The notes: a model not told the origin generated them from the sequence alone. DNA of 15,553 nucleotides from Firmicutes bacterium UBA5486 (GCA_002427045.1 DIPO01000004.1:1-15553), one strand, 5' to 3'. Positions 6,783 through 14,308 are shown, counted from the stretch's first letter. Numbers and translations: made by a program.

Positions 6783-8255
6783 GTGCATACAAAGATCAAA
6801 GCTGCGCATATTATTGCCTTTGATGGTTACCAACATATAGATTTACAAAATGGTGAACTGGTTTACTCAGGGGATACTATTAAGTATGTTGGACCTTCAT
6901 ACCCCGGAGAAGTGGATAAAACTATTGATCTTGGAAACAAATTAGTTTTTCCGGGGTTAATTAGTATTCACGGACATGTGACAGATGCTCCCTTTAACAA
7001 AAGCTATCTCGAAGATTCTGCTAGTAAAAATTTCTTCCAGTCTACTCTTTATGAATATTTAATGATTATTTGGCCTACTCCAGAAGAGGCAATTGTCGGA
7101 GCGAAGGCTTCTGTGGTTGAGATGTTAAGAAATGGGTGCACTACTTTTGTGGATATGACTCCTGATTATCCTGCATATGGAGTAACTGCCGATTTAGCTA
7201 TACCTGAATTGGTGGCGGAGACTGTAGGTGAAATGGGGGCAAGAGCATATATTGTTCCTACTTATCGTTCTGGGATTTGGTATACCGATGATGGGAAAAA
7301 GGTCTCTTACAAGTGGTTGGAAGATGAAGGTCAAAGTGGTTTGGCGAAAAACATTTCCTTTATTGAGAAATACCACGGTTCTTTTGAAGGACGGATAATG
7401 TCGATGATCGGACCTGCCCAAGTTGATACTTGCACTAAAAACCTATTAGAGAAGAGTGTAAGAGCGGCGAATGATCTCAATGTTGGTATAACAATTCATG
7501 CTGCTCAGTCGATCAATGAATTTCATACTATTATTCAACGTTATGGCATGACACCAATTCATTTTTTAGAGAGCGTAGGAATTTTGAGTTCCAAAACGAT
7601 TGTGGCACATGCGGTTTTCCTTAGTGGTCATAGTATGTTAGGCTATCCCGGAGATGATGATCTACAACTTCTTTCCGATAGCGGAGCAAGTGTGGCTCAT
7701 AGTCCGAGAGTGTTTTGTGAGAAAGGTTCTCTTATGGAGTCATTTGCTAAATACAAAAAATACGGAATTAATATTGGAATGGCTACTGATACTGTACCAT
7801 TGAATATTTTAGATGAGATGAGACTTGCTAATGTCTGCTGTAAACTAGCAGAACGGAGCACCTATGCTTGTACAGCCCGGGACATTTTTGACGCAGCGAC
7901 TTTAGGATCAGCTAAAGCACTTGGTCGGGAAGATCTTGGTAGGATTGCGGCGGGGGCAAAAGCTGATTTAGTCGTAGTTAATCTCGATACATTAAGGATG
8001 TCTCCTGTACGGGATGTAATGAAAAGTTTATTTTATCATGCTACAGCCAAAGATATTGAGATGGTAATAATTAACGGAAAAGTAATTGTAAAAGACGGGA
8101 AAATGGAAAACATAGATGAGGCACTGTTGAGTAAACAGCTGCAGACTGCTACTGAACGCATGTGGGGCAATATGTCTAAGTTGGACTGGGCTGGTAGAGA
8201 TGTTGATGAAATTGCTCCTCACCTTTTAAAAAAATGGTCAAATGAAATAAAGTAA
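6783..8255 (+). CDS. Amidohydrolase, SsnA/AtzA/TrzN (chlorohydrolase-deaminase) type
   Basis: A cytosolic hydrolase of the amidohydrolase superfamily (490 aa), in the branch of aminohydrolases and deaminases such as SsnA, guanine deaminase and the atrazine/melamine enzymes. The metal site is visible: H63 and H65 in LISIHGHVTD, H239 in TIHAAQS, H276 in IVAHAVF, and D336 in MATDTVP. The usual H-N-P-x-S-N motif is changed to AHSPRVFCEKG (about 305-315), which should alter substrate choice. The C-terminal GAKADLVVVNLD lobe is complete. The start is GTG 6783, nine bases after AAAGGAG (6768-6773); ATG 6776 is out of frame and closes quickly. It directly precedes a hydantoinase, so it may deaminate or hydrolyse a ring or exocyclic amino group before ring opening. 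The substrate is unknown. Confidence 0.9.
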   Translation: MHTKIKAAHIIAFDGYQHIDLQNGELVYSGDTIKYVGPSYPGEVDKTIDLGNKLVFPGLISIHGHVTDAPFNKSYLEDSASKNFFQSTLYEYLMIIWPTPEEAIVGAKASVVEMLRNGCTTFVDMTPDYPAYGVTADLAIPELVAETVGEMGARAYIVPTYRSGIWYTDDGKKVSYKWLEDEGQSGLAKNISFIEKYHGSFEGRIMSMIGPAQVDTCTKNLLEKSVRAANDLNVGITIHAAQSINEFHTIIQRYGMTPIHFLESVGILSSKTIVAHAVFLSGHSMLGYPGDDDLQLLSDSGASVAHSPRVFCEKGSLMESFAKYKKYGINIGMATDTVPLNILDEMRLANVCCKLAERSTYACTARDIFDAATLGSAKALGREDLGRIAAGAKADLVVVNLDTLRMSPVRDVMKSLFYHATAKDIEMVIINGKVIVKDGKMENIDEALLSKQLQTATERMWGNMSKLDWAGRDVDEIAPHLLKKWSNEIK

Positions 8256-8302
8256 GTTACTGTAAAGTGCTCATTTAATTTATAATGAAAGGGGAGTTGA
8301 AG

Positions 8303-9709
8303 ATGATGAATAAAGCAGATTTTGATCTTATTATTTCCAATGGTAAAATTGTGTTACCTGATAAAATTGTTAACGGTGATTTAGCGGTGGCAAAGGGCAA
8401 AATTGCAGCAATTATGCCAGCTAATAGTGGATATTCAGCAAATAAAGTAATAAATGCTTTTAATAAATATGTAGTTCCTGGTGGAATTGATGCTCATACT
8501 CATATTTATCATGAATATGGCAATTTTCGTACTAACGATACTTTTGAAACAGGTACGATGGCAGCTGCTTTTGGGGGAACAACTACGATCATTGATTTTG
8601 CTGTTCAAAAAAAAGGAGAATCTGCGCTTGCTGCTATTGAAAAACGAAAAAAAGAGATAGCAGGAAAGGCAGTTGTAGATTATGCACTTCATAGTTGTTT
8701 AACAGATGGTTCGGATTCAACAATTTCAGAGATTGAAGAGATCGTAAAGAATGGAATAGCTTCCTTTAAAATTTATATGACTTATCGTAAAGAAGGACAA
8801 ATGGTTGATGATGGGGCTCTTTTAGCAATTTTGAAAGAAGCTCGTAAATGCGGCGGATTAGTTGGTGTGCATGCGGAAAATGCTGCTATCTCCGAATATT
8901 TGGCGGATAAATTTGTTGAACAGGGTTTAACTGCTCCGAAGTATCATGCTCTGAGTACGCCCAACATTGTTGAAGCTGAAGCTGTTAATCGCGCGATTTA
9001 CCTTGCCCGTAGTACGGGCACAGCTTTATACGTATACCATCTTTCAACAAAAGAAGGTGTTGAGCTGGTAAGAGCGGCACGTTTAAAAGGGATGCAAATC
9101 TACGCTGAAACTTGCAGCCATTATTTATTACTAACAGATCAGGTTTACGAAGAACCACACCCAGAGAACTATTTGGTATCTCCTCCGTTGCGAAAAAAAG
9201 ATGACCAAACAGCTCTATGGTCTGGATTAAAAGATCAGACGATTTCAGTGATAGCATCTGATGGAATTGCTCTTGATTCTAAGCATAAGAAAAAAAGTAA
9301 AGTTTTTACGGAAATACCTAAAGGATTAGCTGGGGTTGAAACAAGATTTCCTCTTTTATGGTCGGAGGGAGTGGCAAAAGGACGTCTTACTCCAGAGGAA
9401 TTTGTTAGGATTGTTGCGTCCAATCCTGCAAAAATTTTTGGACTTTACCCAACTAAAGGTTGTTTGTTACCGGGAAGTGATGCTGATATTGTGGTGATTG
9501 ATCCCGAAAAAAGAAGTAAATTAAGTCCGGAAAACCTACATATGAAGGTTGATTATTCAATTTACGATGGAATGGAATGTATCGGCTATCCGATTATCAC
9601 GATTTGTCGAGGAAAGATTCTGGTGGAACAGGAGAAATTTGTTGGACAGATCGGTTACGGAAACTTTGTTTCTGCAAAAATTGAACCGGAATTATTACAT
9701 TATGGATAA
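8303..9709 (+). CDS. Dihydropyrimidinase/hydantoinase-family cyclic amidohydrolase
   Basis: Opens cyclic amides such as hydantoins or dihydropyrimidines to N-carbamoyl products (family knowledge). The binuclear metal ligands are present in 468-aa numbering: H65 and H67 in GGIDAHTHI, the carboxylated lysine K156 in SFKIYMTY, H190 in VHAENA, H246 in YVYHLSTKEG, and D320 in IASDGIAL. The catalytic Asp is followed by Gly instead of the His in the usual D-H-C-P or D-H-A-P motif, so the active-site loop is not standard. I chose ATG 8303 because GGGGAG at 8291-8296 lies six bases before it; the longer in-frame ATG at 8285 would start upstream of that site. It sits between the SsnA-like and M20 genes, and the order fits ring opening followed by amide hydrolysis. 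Confidence 0.92.
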   Translation: MMNKADFDLIISNGKIVLPDKIVNGDLAVAKGKIAAIMPANSGYSANKVINAFNKYVVPGGIDAHTHIYHEYGNFRTNDTFETGTMAAAFGGTTTIIDFAVQKKGESALAAIEKRKKEIAGKAVVDYALHSCLTDGSDSTISEIEEIVKNGIASFKIYMTYRKEGQMVDDGALLAILKEARKCGGLVGVHAENAAISEYLADKFVEQGLTAPKYHALSTPNIVEAEAVNRAIYLARSTGTALYVYHLSTKEGVELVRAARLKGMQIYAETCSHYLLLTDQVYEEPHPENYLVSPPLRKKDDQTALWSGLKDQTISVIASDGIALDSKHKKKSKVFTEIPKGLAGVETRFPLLWSEGVAKGRLTPEEFVRIVASNPAKIFGLYPTKGCLLPGSDADIVVIDPEKRSKLSPENLHMKVDYSIYDGMECIGYPIITICRGKILVEQEKFVGQIGYGNFVSAKIEPELLHYG

Positions 9710-9803
9710 TTTCTCTATCCTGGTTCATTGAATTTATTTTATGTGTTATAGGGATTAAAAGTAGTATAAATAACAGAAATAACATGAAGGAAGAGATATA
9801 AAA

Positions 9804-11006
9804 ATGAATAATAATTGGTTGAATGTGCAGAAGGCAATTGAAGATAGTGTAGAAAAACATCGTGGAGAAATAACTAGCTTTCTGGTGGATTTGGTAAAAG
9901 CTAAAAGCTATACTCCTCCAGGAGATACTCGGGAAGTGGCTGAGATTTGTCGAAAAAAAGCTGCTGGATTTACAGAGAAAGTAAGTTTGGTTAGAAGTGA
10001 AGAGAAACTCCCCAGCCTTGTTGCGGAGATTGGTTCCGGTTCACAGGAATTATTGTTCAATTCCCATATAGATACAGTGCCTATCGGAGAAGCTGGAGAT
10101 TGGATCTACGATCCCTTTGAGGCAAAAATTATTGAAGGGATGCTTTATGGACGAGGTTGTGCCGATGCTAAAGGTTGTGTTGCTTCTATGCTGATGGCAG
10201 GAAAGGTCTTAATTGATTGTAATCTGAAGCTTCGAGGAAGGCTAAAAATGACTTTGGTTGCTGATGAAGAAGCCGGAGGCGCAAAGGGGACTTGCTATCT
10301 TATTGAAAAAGGCATTACCAAACCTAATATGGTGGTTATTGGGGAAATAACAGAAAACAGGATTGCTATTGCAGAAAAAGGTATATTTTGGACAAAGATT
10401 ACAACTTACGGTCAGACAGCTCACGCAAGTACACCATGGACAGGTAGAAGTGCCATATCTGACATGATAAGAATTCTTAACAAACTGCAAAATTACTGGG
10501 ATAAGAAATTTGCCGGTGTTAATCATCATTTAGTTCCCCCACCTTCTTATAATATTGGAATAATTTCTGGAGGGATACAAATCAATACGGTGGCAGATCG
10601 CTGTGAAGTTTTTATTGATCGACGAATTTTACCGGAGGAGAATCTTGATGATTGTTGCCAAGAAGTTTGGGAGCTCATTGAAGATTTTAAACATAAGAAT
10701 CCTGATGCTAAGATCGAAGTAGACTTTAGTAATTTAGGACAACCAATTAATACCGACCCAAAATCAGATTTGGTTATGAAGGCTAGAGAAGTCTGTAAGG
10801 ATCTAGGGCTTAATGATGAACTTACCGGTTATGCTCAGGCTAGCGACGGACGGTTTTTTGTTGGCCAAAAGGTACCGATAATTCTTCTTGGACCAGGAGT
10901 GGCAGAGAAAGCCCATTCGCCAAATGAATGTATTGAAGTAGAGGAAGTAATTAAAGCAACTAAAATCTATGCTTGTTTGGCCGCGAAAATTCTTGGTACT
11001 TATTAA
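9804..11006 (+). CDS. M20-family metallo-hydrolase (ArgE/DapE/YgeY-like)
   Basis: A zinc-dependent amide hydrolase of the M20/M28 clan (400 aa). The catalytic domain shows H88 and D90 (SHIDTVP), D121 (GRGCADAKG), E155-E156 (VADEEAGG), E181 (GEIT) and H371 (AEKAHSPNE), i.e. all five metal ligands plus the general base. A lid/dimerisation domain lies between, with H207 in GQTAHAS. The start is set by AGGAAGAG (9788-9795), eight bases upstream. It follows the hydantoinase gene by 94 bp. Family members remove acyl, succinyl or carbamoyl groups or cleave dipeptides. Here it is likely to hydrolyse the linear product of the hydantoinase, releasing an amino acid or amine. The SsnA-like, hydantoinase and M20 set recalls ssnA-hyuA-ygeY, though the M20 protein is not close enough to name. 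Confidence 0.9.
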   Translation: MNNNWLNVQKAIEDSVEKHRGEITSFLVDLVKAKSYTPPGDTREVAEICRKKAAGFTEKVSLVRSEEKLPSLVAEIGSGSQELLFNSHIDTVPIGEAGDWIYDPFEAKIIEGMLYGRGCADAKGCVASMLMAGKVLIDCNLKLRGRLKMTLVADEEAGGAKGTCYLIEKGITKPNMVVIGEITENRIAIAEKGIFWTKITTYGQTAHASTPWTGRSAISDMIRILNKLQNYWDKKFAGVNHHLVPPPSYNIGIISGGIQINTVADRCEVFIDRRILPEENLDDCCQEVWELIEDFKHKNPDAKIEVDFSNLGQPINTDPKSDLVMKAREVCKDLGLNDELTGYAQASDGRFFVGQKVPIILLGPGVAEKAHSPNECIEVEEVIKATKIYACLAAKILGTY

Positions 11007-11293
11007 AATTTCAAGTTATGAGAAGGATGAGCTGGAATTATTTAGGACTATTATGTACGAAAATTAAATTGAGAAATAGGCAAATCAATATATTATCCTA
11101 GTTGCGTTATACCTGTAGATTACTAGGGGCAATTGCAAAAGCTTACAACAGCGAATAACCTGGTATGAATCGATCAGTCACGAATCCAGGCGTTGTGGTT
11201 AAATCTTATATTACTAACTATACGATTCTTTACACAGCCTATGTATTAAAGAAATATACATGGAAAGTAGTTTAAAGGAGGTATATGGTTTAA
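11007..11293 (+). promoter_or_regulatory. 287-bp intergenic leader before ridA with inverted repeats
   Basis: No credible gene is seen here. A nested hairpin is possible: ACAAC (11145-11149) with GTTGT (11192-11196), and inside it CCTGG (11159-11163) with CCAGG (11186-11190). A second inverted repeat, ATGTAT (11241-11246) with ATACAT (11256-11261), lies just before the ribosome binding site. TTTACA at 11229-11234 could be a -35, but no -10 at the normal distance is convincing. The length and structure suggest that ridA-kdgK-eda has its own promoter or a structured leader. I recognise no known riboswitch. Confidence 0.35.
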
Positions 11294-11671
11294 ATGAAAG
11301 AGATTATTAAAACGGATTTACCAGTTTCAGTCCCAATTTCACATGCAGTACGGGCAGGGGATTTTATCTTTGTTTCCGGACAAATTTCAACGGACCTAAA
11401 GACAAATCAAATAGTTAGAGGCGGAATAGAAAAAGAAACCAGTGTAGTTTTAGAGCGGATTGAACATATTCTGAACGATGCAGGTTGTTCTTTACAGGAC
11501 GTGGTTAAAGCAACGGTCCTTCTAACTAATATTAATGATTTTGATGGAATGAATACAGTATTTAAGACGTATTTTCCTGTAGACCCTCCAGCACGATTAT
11601 GTTTCGAAGTGAAGTTAGCCGCAGATGTTGCGGTTGAAATTGAAGTAATTGCATATGCTCCGATAAAATAG
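11294..11671 (+). CDS. RidA-family (YjgF/UK114) enamine/imine deaminase-like protein
   Basis: A small (125 aa) trimeric cytosolic protein of the RidA family, which hydrolyses reactive enamines/imines released by PLP enzymes and related reactions. Seen are FVSGQIS near 26-32, the conserved PPARLCFEV segment with R101 (equivalent to E. coli Arg105), and VEIEVIAYAP with E115 (equivalent to Glu120). The conserved Tyr of the G-P-Y-S motif is replaced by Ile in V-P-I-S-H-A (residues 13-18), which points to a divergent subfamily. The start is ATG 11294. The strong AAAGGAGG (11274-11281) is 12 bases upstream and a two-codon ATG-GTT-TAA lies between. It precedes the KDG kinase gene by 34 bases and probably shares its transcript. 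It may clear imines formed during breakdown of the amine-bearing substrate. Confidence 0.92.
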   Translation: MKEIIKTDLPVSVPISHAVRAGDFIFVSGQISTDLKTNQIVRGGIEKETSVVLERIEHILNDAGCSLQDVVKATVLLTNINDFDGMNTVFKTYFPVDPPARLCFEVKLAADVAVEIEVIAYAPIK

Positions 11672-11705
11672 GAAATTTAAAATTTAGGAAAGGAGCAAGA
11701 TAAAA

Positions 11706-12731
11706 TTGGCAAAAAAAGTTGTTACTTTTGGTGAAATTATGTTACGTTTGTCGCCCCCAAACCATCAAAGATTTGTTCAAGCTGAAAGTTTTGATATTGT
11801 CTATGGTGGAGGGGAAGCTAATGTTGCGGTCTCCCTAGCAAATTATGGTTTAGATTCATATTATGTGACAAAAGTTCCTGAACATGAAATCGGCCAAGCT
11901 GCAGTTAATAGCTTACGTCGGTATGGAGTAAAGACGGATGAGATCTTAAGAGGTGGTGACCGGTTAGGTATCTATTACCAAGAAACAGGTGCTTCCCAGA
12001 GACCTTCTAAAGTTGTGTATGACCGGGCTAATGCAGCTATTGCTCAGGTGAAACCTGGTGAATTTGATTGGGAGAAGATTTTTGAAGGAGCTGACTGGTT
12101 CCATTTTACCGGTATTACTCCAGCCCTTGGGGATAATGTTGCTGAAGTTACCTTGGAGGCTCTTAAAGCGGCTAAAAGTAAAGGGGTTAAAGTAAGTGTT
12201 GATTTAAACTACCGGAAAAAACTCTGGACCCCGGAAAAAGCAAATAAAGTTATGAGTAAGTTTATGGAGTATGTTGATGTTTCGATCGGTAATGAAGAGG
12301 ATGCGGAGAAAGTATTTGGAATTAAAGCAGCCTCCAGCGATGTTACTTCTGGAAAACTCAATGAAGAAGGGTATAGGGATGTTGCTAAACAACTAGCCGA
12401 CCGTTTTGGCCTGGAAAAGGTGGGAATTACCTTAAGAGAAAGCCTTTCAGCTTCAGATAATAACTGGTCTGCTTTATTATTTGATGGAAAAGAATATTAC
12501 CGTTCTAAAGTATATAAAATGCATATTGTTGACCGGGTAGGTGGTGGAGACTCCTTTGCCGGTGGATTAATTTATTCGCTATTAAGTGGAAAATCTTCCC
12601 GTGAGGCAGTAGAGTTTGCAGTTGCTGCTTCTTGTCTGAAACATACTATTTTTGGCGATTTCAATCTGGTTTCTGCAGCAGAAGTAGAACTTTTAGCTAA
12701 AGGGGATGCCTCTGGCCGGGTGCAAAGATAA
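11706..12731 (+). CDS. kdgK: 2-dehydro-3-deoxygluconokinase (KDG kinase), PfkB family
   Basis: Phosphorylates 2-keto-3-deoxygluconate to KDPG with ATP, the step before the aldolase encoded next. It is a PfkB/ribokinase-fold protein of 341 aa with the N-terminal sugar site GGGEANVAVSLANYG (about 34-48), DLNYRKKLW (166-174, typical of KDG kinases), and the C-terminal catalytic/anion-hole motif VDRVGGGDSFAGG with D282 as base. The start is TTG 11706, ten bases after AGGAG (11691-11695), and the protein begins MAKKVVTFGEIMLRL as usual for the family. The eda gene follows after 28 bases. Codon use looks richer in CGG than in the upstream amidohydrolase genes, which may fit a different history. Other keto-deoxy sugar acids are possible substrates. 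Confidence 0.9.
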   Translation: MAKKVVTFGEIMLRLSPPNHQRFVQAESFDIVYGGGEANVAVSLANYGLDSYYVTKVPEHEIGQAAVNSLRRYGVKTDEILRGGDRLGIYYQETGASQRPSKVVYDRANAAIAQVKPGEFDWEKIFEGADWFHFTGITPALGDNVAEVTLEALKAAKSKGVKVSVDLNYRKKLWTPEKANKVMSKFMEYVDVSIGNEEDAEKVFGIKAASSDVTSGKLNEEGYRDVAKQLADRFGLEKVGITLRESLSASDNNWSALLFDGKEYYRSKVYKMHIVDRVGGGDSFAGGLIYSLLSGKSSREAVEFAVAASCLKHTIFGDFNLVSAAEVELLAKGDASGRVQR

Positions 12732-12759
12732 TGAAGATGGATAATTAGGAGGTAAAGCG

Positions 12760-13413
12760 ATGAACAAGGAACAAATAATGCAAACAATCTCCGATACCGG
12801 TGTGGTTGCTGTTATCCGTGTTAAAAACGCTTCGGAATTAATGGATATTTCTGTAGCTCTAAATAAAGGTGGAATTAAAGCACTGGAGATTACCATGACT
12901 TCTCCAGGAGCTTTAGATGCGATTAAAGAAGCATCAGAAAAGCTTGGTGATAATGCCATAATTGGAGTAGGTAGTGTACTTGATCCAGAGACTGCGCGGA
13001 TGGCAATATTAGCTGGAGCAAAGTTTGTTGTCAGTCCAATCTTAAATGAAGATGTTATCAAACTATGCCGGATGTACAGTGTGCCTTGTATCCCTGGTGC
13101 ATTTACACCTACTGAGATTCTCCATGCCTGGCAGGCTGGTGCTGATGTAGTTAAGGTTTTTCCCGCTACTAAATTGGGCCCTGGTTTCTTCAAAGATGTC
13201 TTGGGACCACTGCCACAGGTACGGTTAACTCCGACCGGTGGTGTAAACCTGGAGACTGCTCCTGAGTTTATAAAAGCTGGAGCCGCTTTCATCGGAGTTG
13301 GCGGTGCTTTGGTTGATAAAAAACTGGTGGCTGCGAAAAAATGGGATGAGCTGAGTGCTTTAGCAGCCAAATTCATTAAAGTTGTACAGGAAGCAAGAGA
13401 AGAAAAAAATTAA
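12760..13413 (+). CDS. eda: KDPG/KHG aldolase (2-dehydro-3-deoxyphosphogluconate aldolase)
   Basis: A class I aldolase that splits KDPG into pyruvate and glyceraldehyde 3-phosphate, the last step of the Entner-Doudoroff or hexuronate route. The 217-aa TIM-barrel protein has all key elements: R20 in VVAVIRV, catalytic E43 in ALEITMTSPG, GVGSVLD near 69-75, PGAFTPTE (112-119), the Schiff-base lysine K132 in DVVKVFPA, and the phosphate-binding TPTGGVN loop (157-163). AGGAGG (12747-12752) lies seven bases before the ATG. It is the last gene of ridA-kdgK-eda and is followed by a terminator. Its final codons and the bases after the stop match positions 1-23 of the window exactly, which suggests a second copy upstream. 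Confidence 0.95.
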   Translation: MNKEQIMQTISDTGVVAVIRVKNASELMDISVALNKGGIKALEITMTSPGALDAIKEASEKLGDNAIIGVGSVLDPETARMAILAGAKFVVSPILNEDVIKLCRMYSVPCIPGAFTPTEILHAWQAGADVVKVFPATKLGPGFFKDVLGPLPQVRLTPTGGVNLETAPEFIKAGAAFIGVGGALVDKKLVAAKKWDELSALAAKFIKVVQEAREEKN

Positions 13414-13427
13414 TATTAATTAACAAA

Positions 13428-13462
13428 CCCCCGTTTCATTGTAGAGGAGAAACGGGGTTTTT
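13428..13462 (+). terminator. Rho-independent terminator after eda
   Basis: CCCCGTTTC (13429-13437) pairs with GAAACGGGG (13449-13457) around an 11-nt loop and is followed by TTTTT. On the - strand the same hairpin is followed by TTTGTT, so it may also stop transcripts coming from the convergent membrane-protein gene. Its stem core is the same as the terminator at 22-61. Confidence 0.9.
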
Positions 13463-13527
13463 ATAAAGTGATGATAGCCATATAGAAGGTTCTGGACTCT
13501 CTTAATCGTACAAATCTCTTTATAAAG

Positions 13528-13914
13528 TTATTTTTTGCGGATCTGTTCTACTATAGAGTGAAGAGGCTGGGATCCACCAGCCATCAAGGCTGCTGTAAAG
13601 ATACTATCGACCAAAGGAATAGCCTCAACCCCCAATCCACCAGTTAAAAGTCTGAATTTTGGATTGGATAGAGCAAGACCTAAACCGATGGTAAAGATTA
13701 AAAACAGAGTAAGATAAGTACGGATATTTACCGGTGGTGAAGAGTTCTCTCTATTAATTTCCTTTTGGTTGGAGTTATTTTCCGATAAATTTAATTTTTG
13801 GATCTTTTTGGCTGGAATGAGTGGAATTAGGAAATTTTCTATTATTCGTTCAAAGATAAAAGTAACAATAGTCATAAAGACCAGATAAGAGAGGAGTTGG
13901 TCGAGATTATACAT
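13528..13914 (-). CDS. Small membrane protein of unknown function
   Basis: I do not recognise a family. The 128-aa product has a hydrophobic N-terminal segment (about 8-33, with an embedded FERIIENF charged patch), a hydrophilic Asn/Glu/Lys-rich linker (about 36-65), a clear second membrane segment (about 67-83, YLTLFLIFTIGLGLALS) and a third moderately hydrophobic stretch (about 97-112). It ends in MAGGSQPLHSIVEQIRKK. The G-G-S-x-x-x-H near the end resembles C-termini of small conserved membrane proteins seen in Bacillota and cyanobacteria, but this is from memory. A strong AAGGAGGG lies seven bases before the ATG, so it is surely translated. It is convergent with eda and separated by about 390 bp from degV. 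Confidence 0.8.
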   Translation of the reverse strand: MYNLDQLLSYLVFMTIVTFIFERIIENFLIPLIPAKKIQKLNLSENNSNQKEINRENSSPPVNIRTYLTLFLIFTIGLGLALSNPKFRLLTGGLGVEAIPLVDSIFTAALMAGGSQPLHSIVEQIRKK

Positions 13915-14073
13915 GGAAAGACCCTCCTTTTTTTGAACACAAGTGTATATTTTCTTAATTTAACATTTTAACAAATTATCCTTCTATTACTTAAAATATA
14001 CTTTAATTACTGTAATTACATCTGTATTTTATTTGAGTATACTTGACTACTAAAGAAATTTATTACTATATAC

Positions 14074-14099
14074 AAAGAAAAAACAGACCATGGTCTGTT
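14074..14099 (-). terminator. Perfect 18-bp palindrome with T-tract on the - strand
   Basis: AACAGACCATGGTCTGTT (14082-14099) is fully symmetric. Read on the - strand it is a 7-bp stem with a 4-nt loop, and the T-tract runs on directly from the stem's final two T as TTTTCTTT, a weak intrinsic terminator shape. On the + strand no T-tract follows. A TetR-type operator is the alternative, since the symmetric AGACCATGGTCT core is of that kind and a possible + strand promoter lies just upstream. Confidence 0.5.
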
Positions 14100-14255
14100 A
14101 TAAATACAAGATCATATTTACTTCTTAAAAAAGAGGTCTTTGATAATAGAACAATCCCTTCGAATTTAAAGATAAATTACGGATAATTAGCCTTCAGTTA
14201 GTTATGCAAATCTCTTTCTTGGTAAATATTTCGCTATTGTTTTCGGCAAAAGTAT

Positions 14256-14295
14256 GTTACAGAAGGGCACCTTTTTAGGATTGCCCTTTTGTAAC
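14256..14295. terminator. Long hairpin, probably the degV terminator (possibly bidirectional)
   Basis: GTTACAGAAGGGCA (14256-14269) pairs with TGCCCTTTTGTAAC (14282-14295): 14 pairs including one G-T wobble, with a 12-nt loop. It lies 13 bases beyond the degV stop. The T-tract is better on the + side (CTTTTAG) than on the - side (ATACTTTTGC), so it may stop transcription in both directions. Confidence 0.7.
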
Positions 14296-14308
14296 TTTTA
14301 GTGATTAA

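Larger units (their letters stand above)
13915..14308. other. AT-rich intergenic region (about 390 bp) with two hairpins
   Basis: No open frame with a good ribosome binding site was found. The right part holds the hairpin at 14256-14295 and the middle holds the palindrome at 14082-14099. On the + strand, TTGACT (14043-14048) with TATATA (14067-14072), 18 bp apart, could form a promoter whose start would lie beside the palindrome. A short noncoding RNA ending at 14256-14295 is therefore possible but unproven. The left end supplies the ribosome binding site of the membrane-protein gene. Confidence 0.4.

Noticed and set aside
8285..8302. Upstream ATG of the hydantoinase
   Set aside because: The ribosome binding site GGGGAG lies downstream of it and fits ATG 8303.
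9549..9731. 60-codon + frame overlapping the hydantoinase end
   Set aside because: It is in another frame inside an intact hydantoinase gene and has no ribosome binding site.
11033..11107. 24-codon frame after the M20 gene
   Set aside because: The only SD-like bases touch the ATG directly and the product is not recognisable.
12693..13376. 227-codon open frame on the - strand opposite eda
   Set aside because: It lies fully antisense to a clear KDPG aldolase, has low-complexity composition and no recognisable domain; it is a shadow of eda codon bias.
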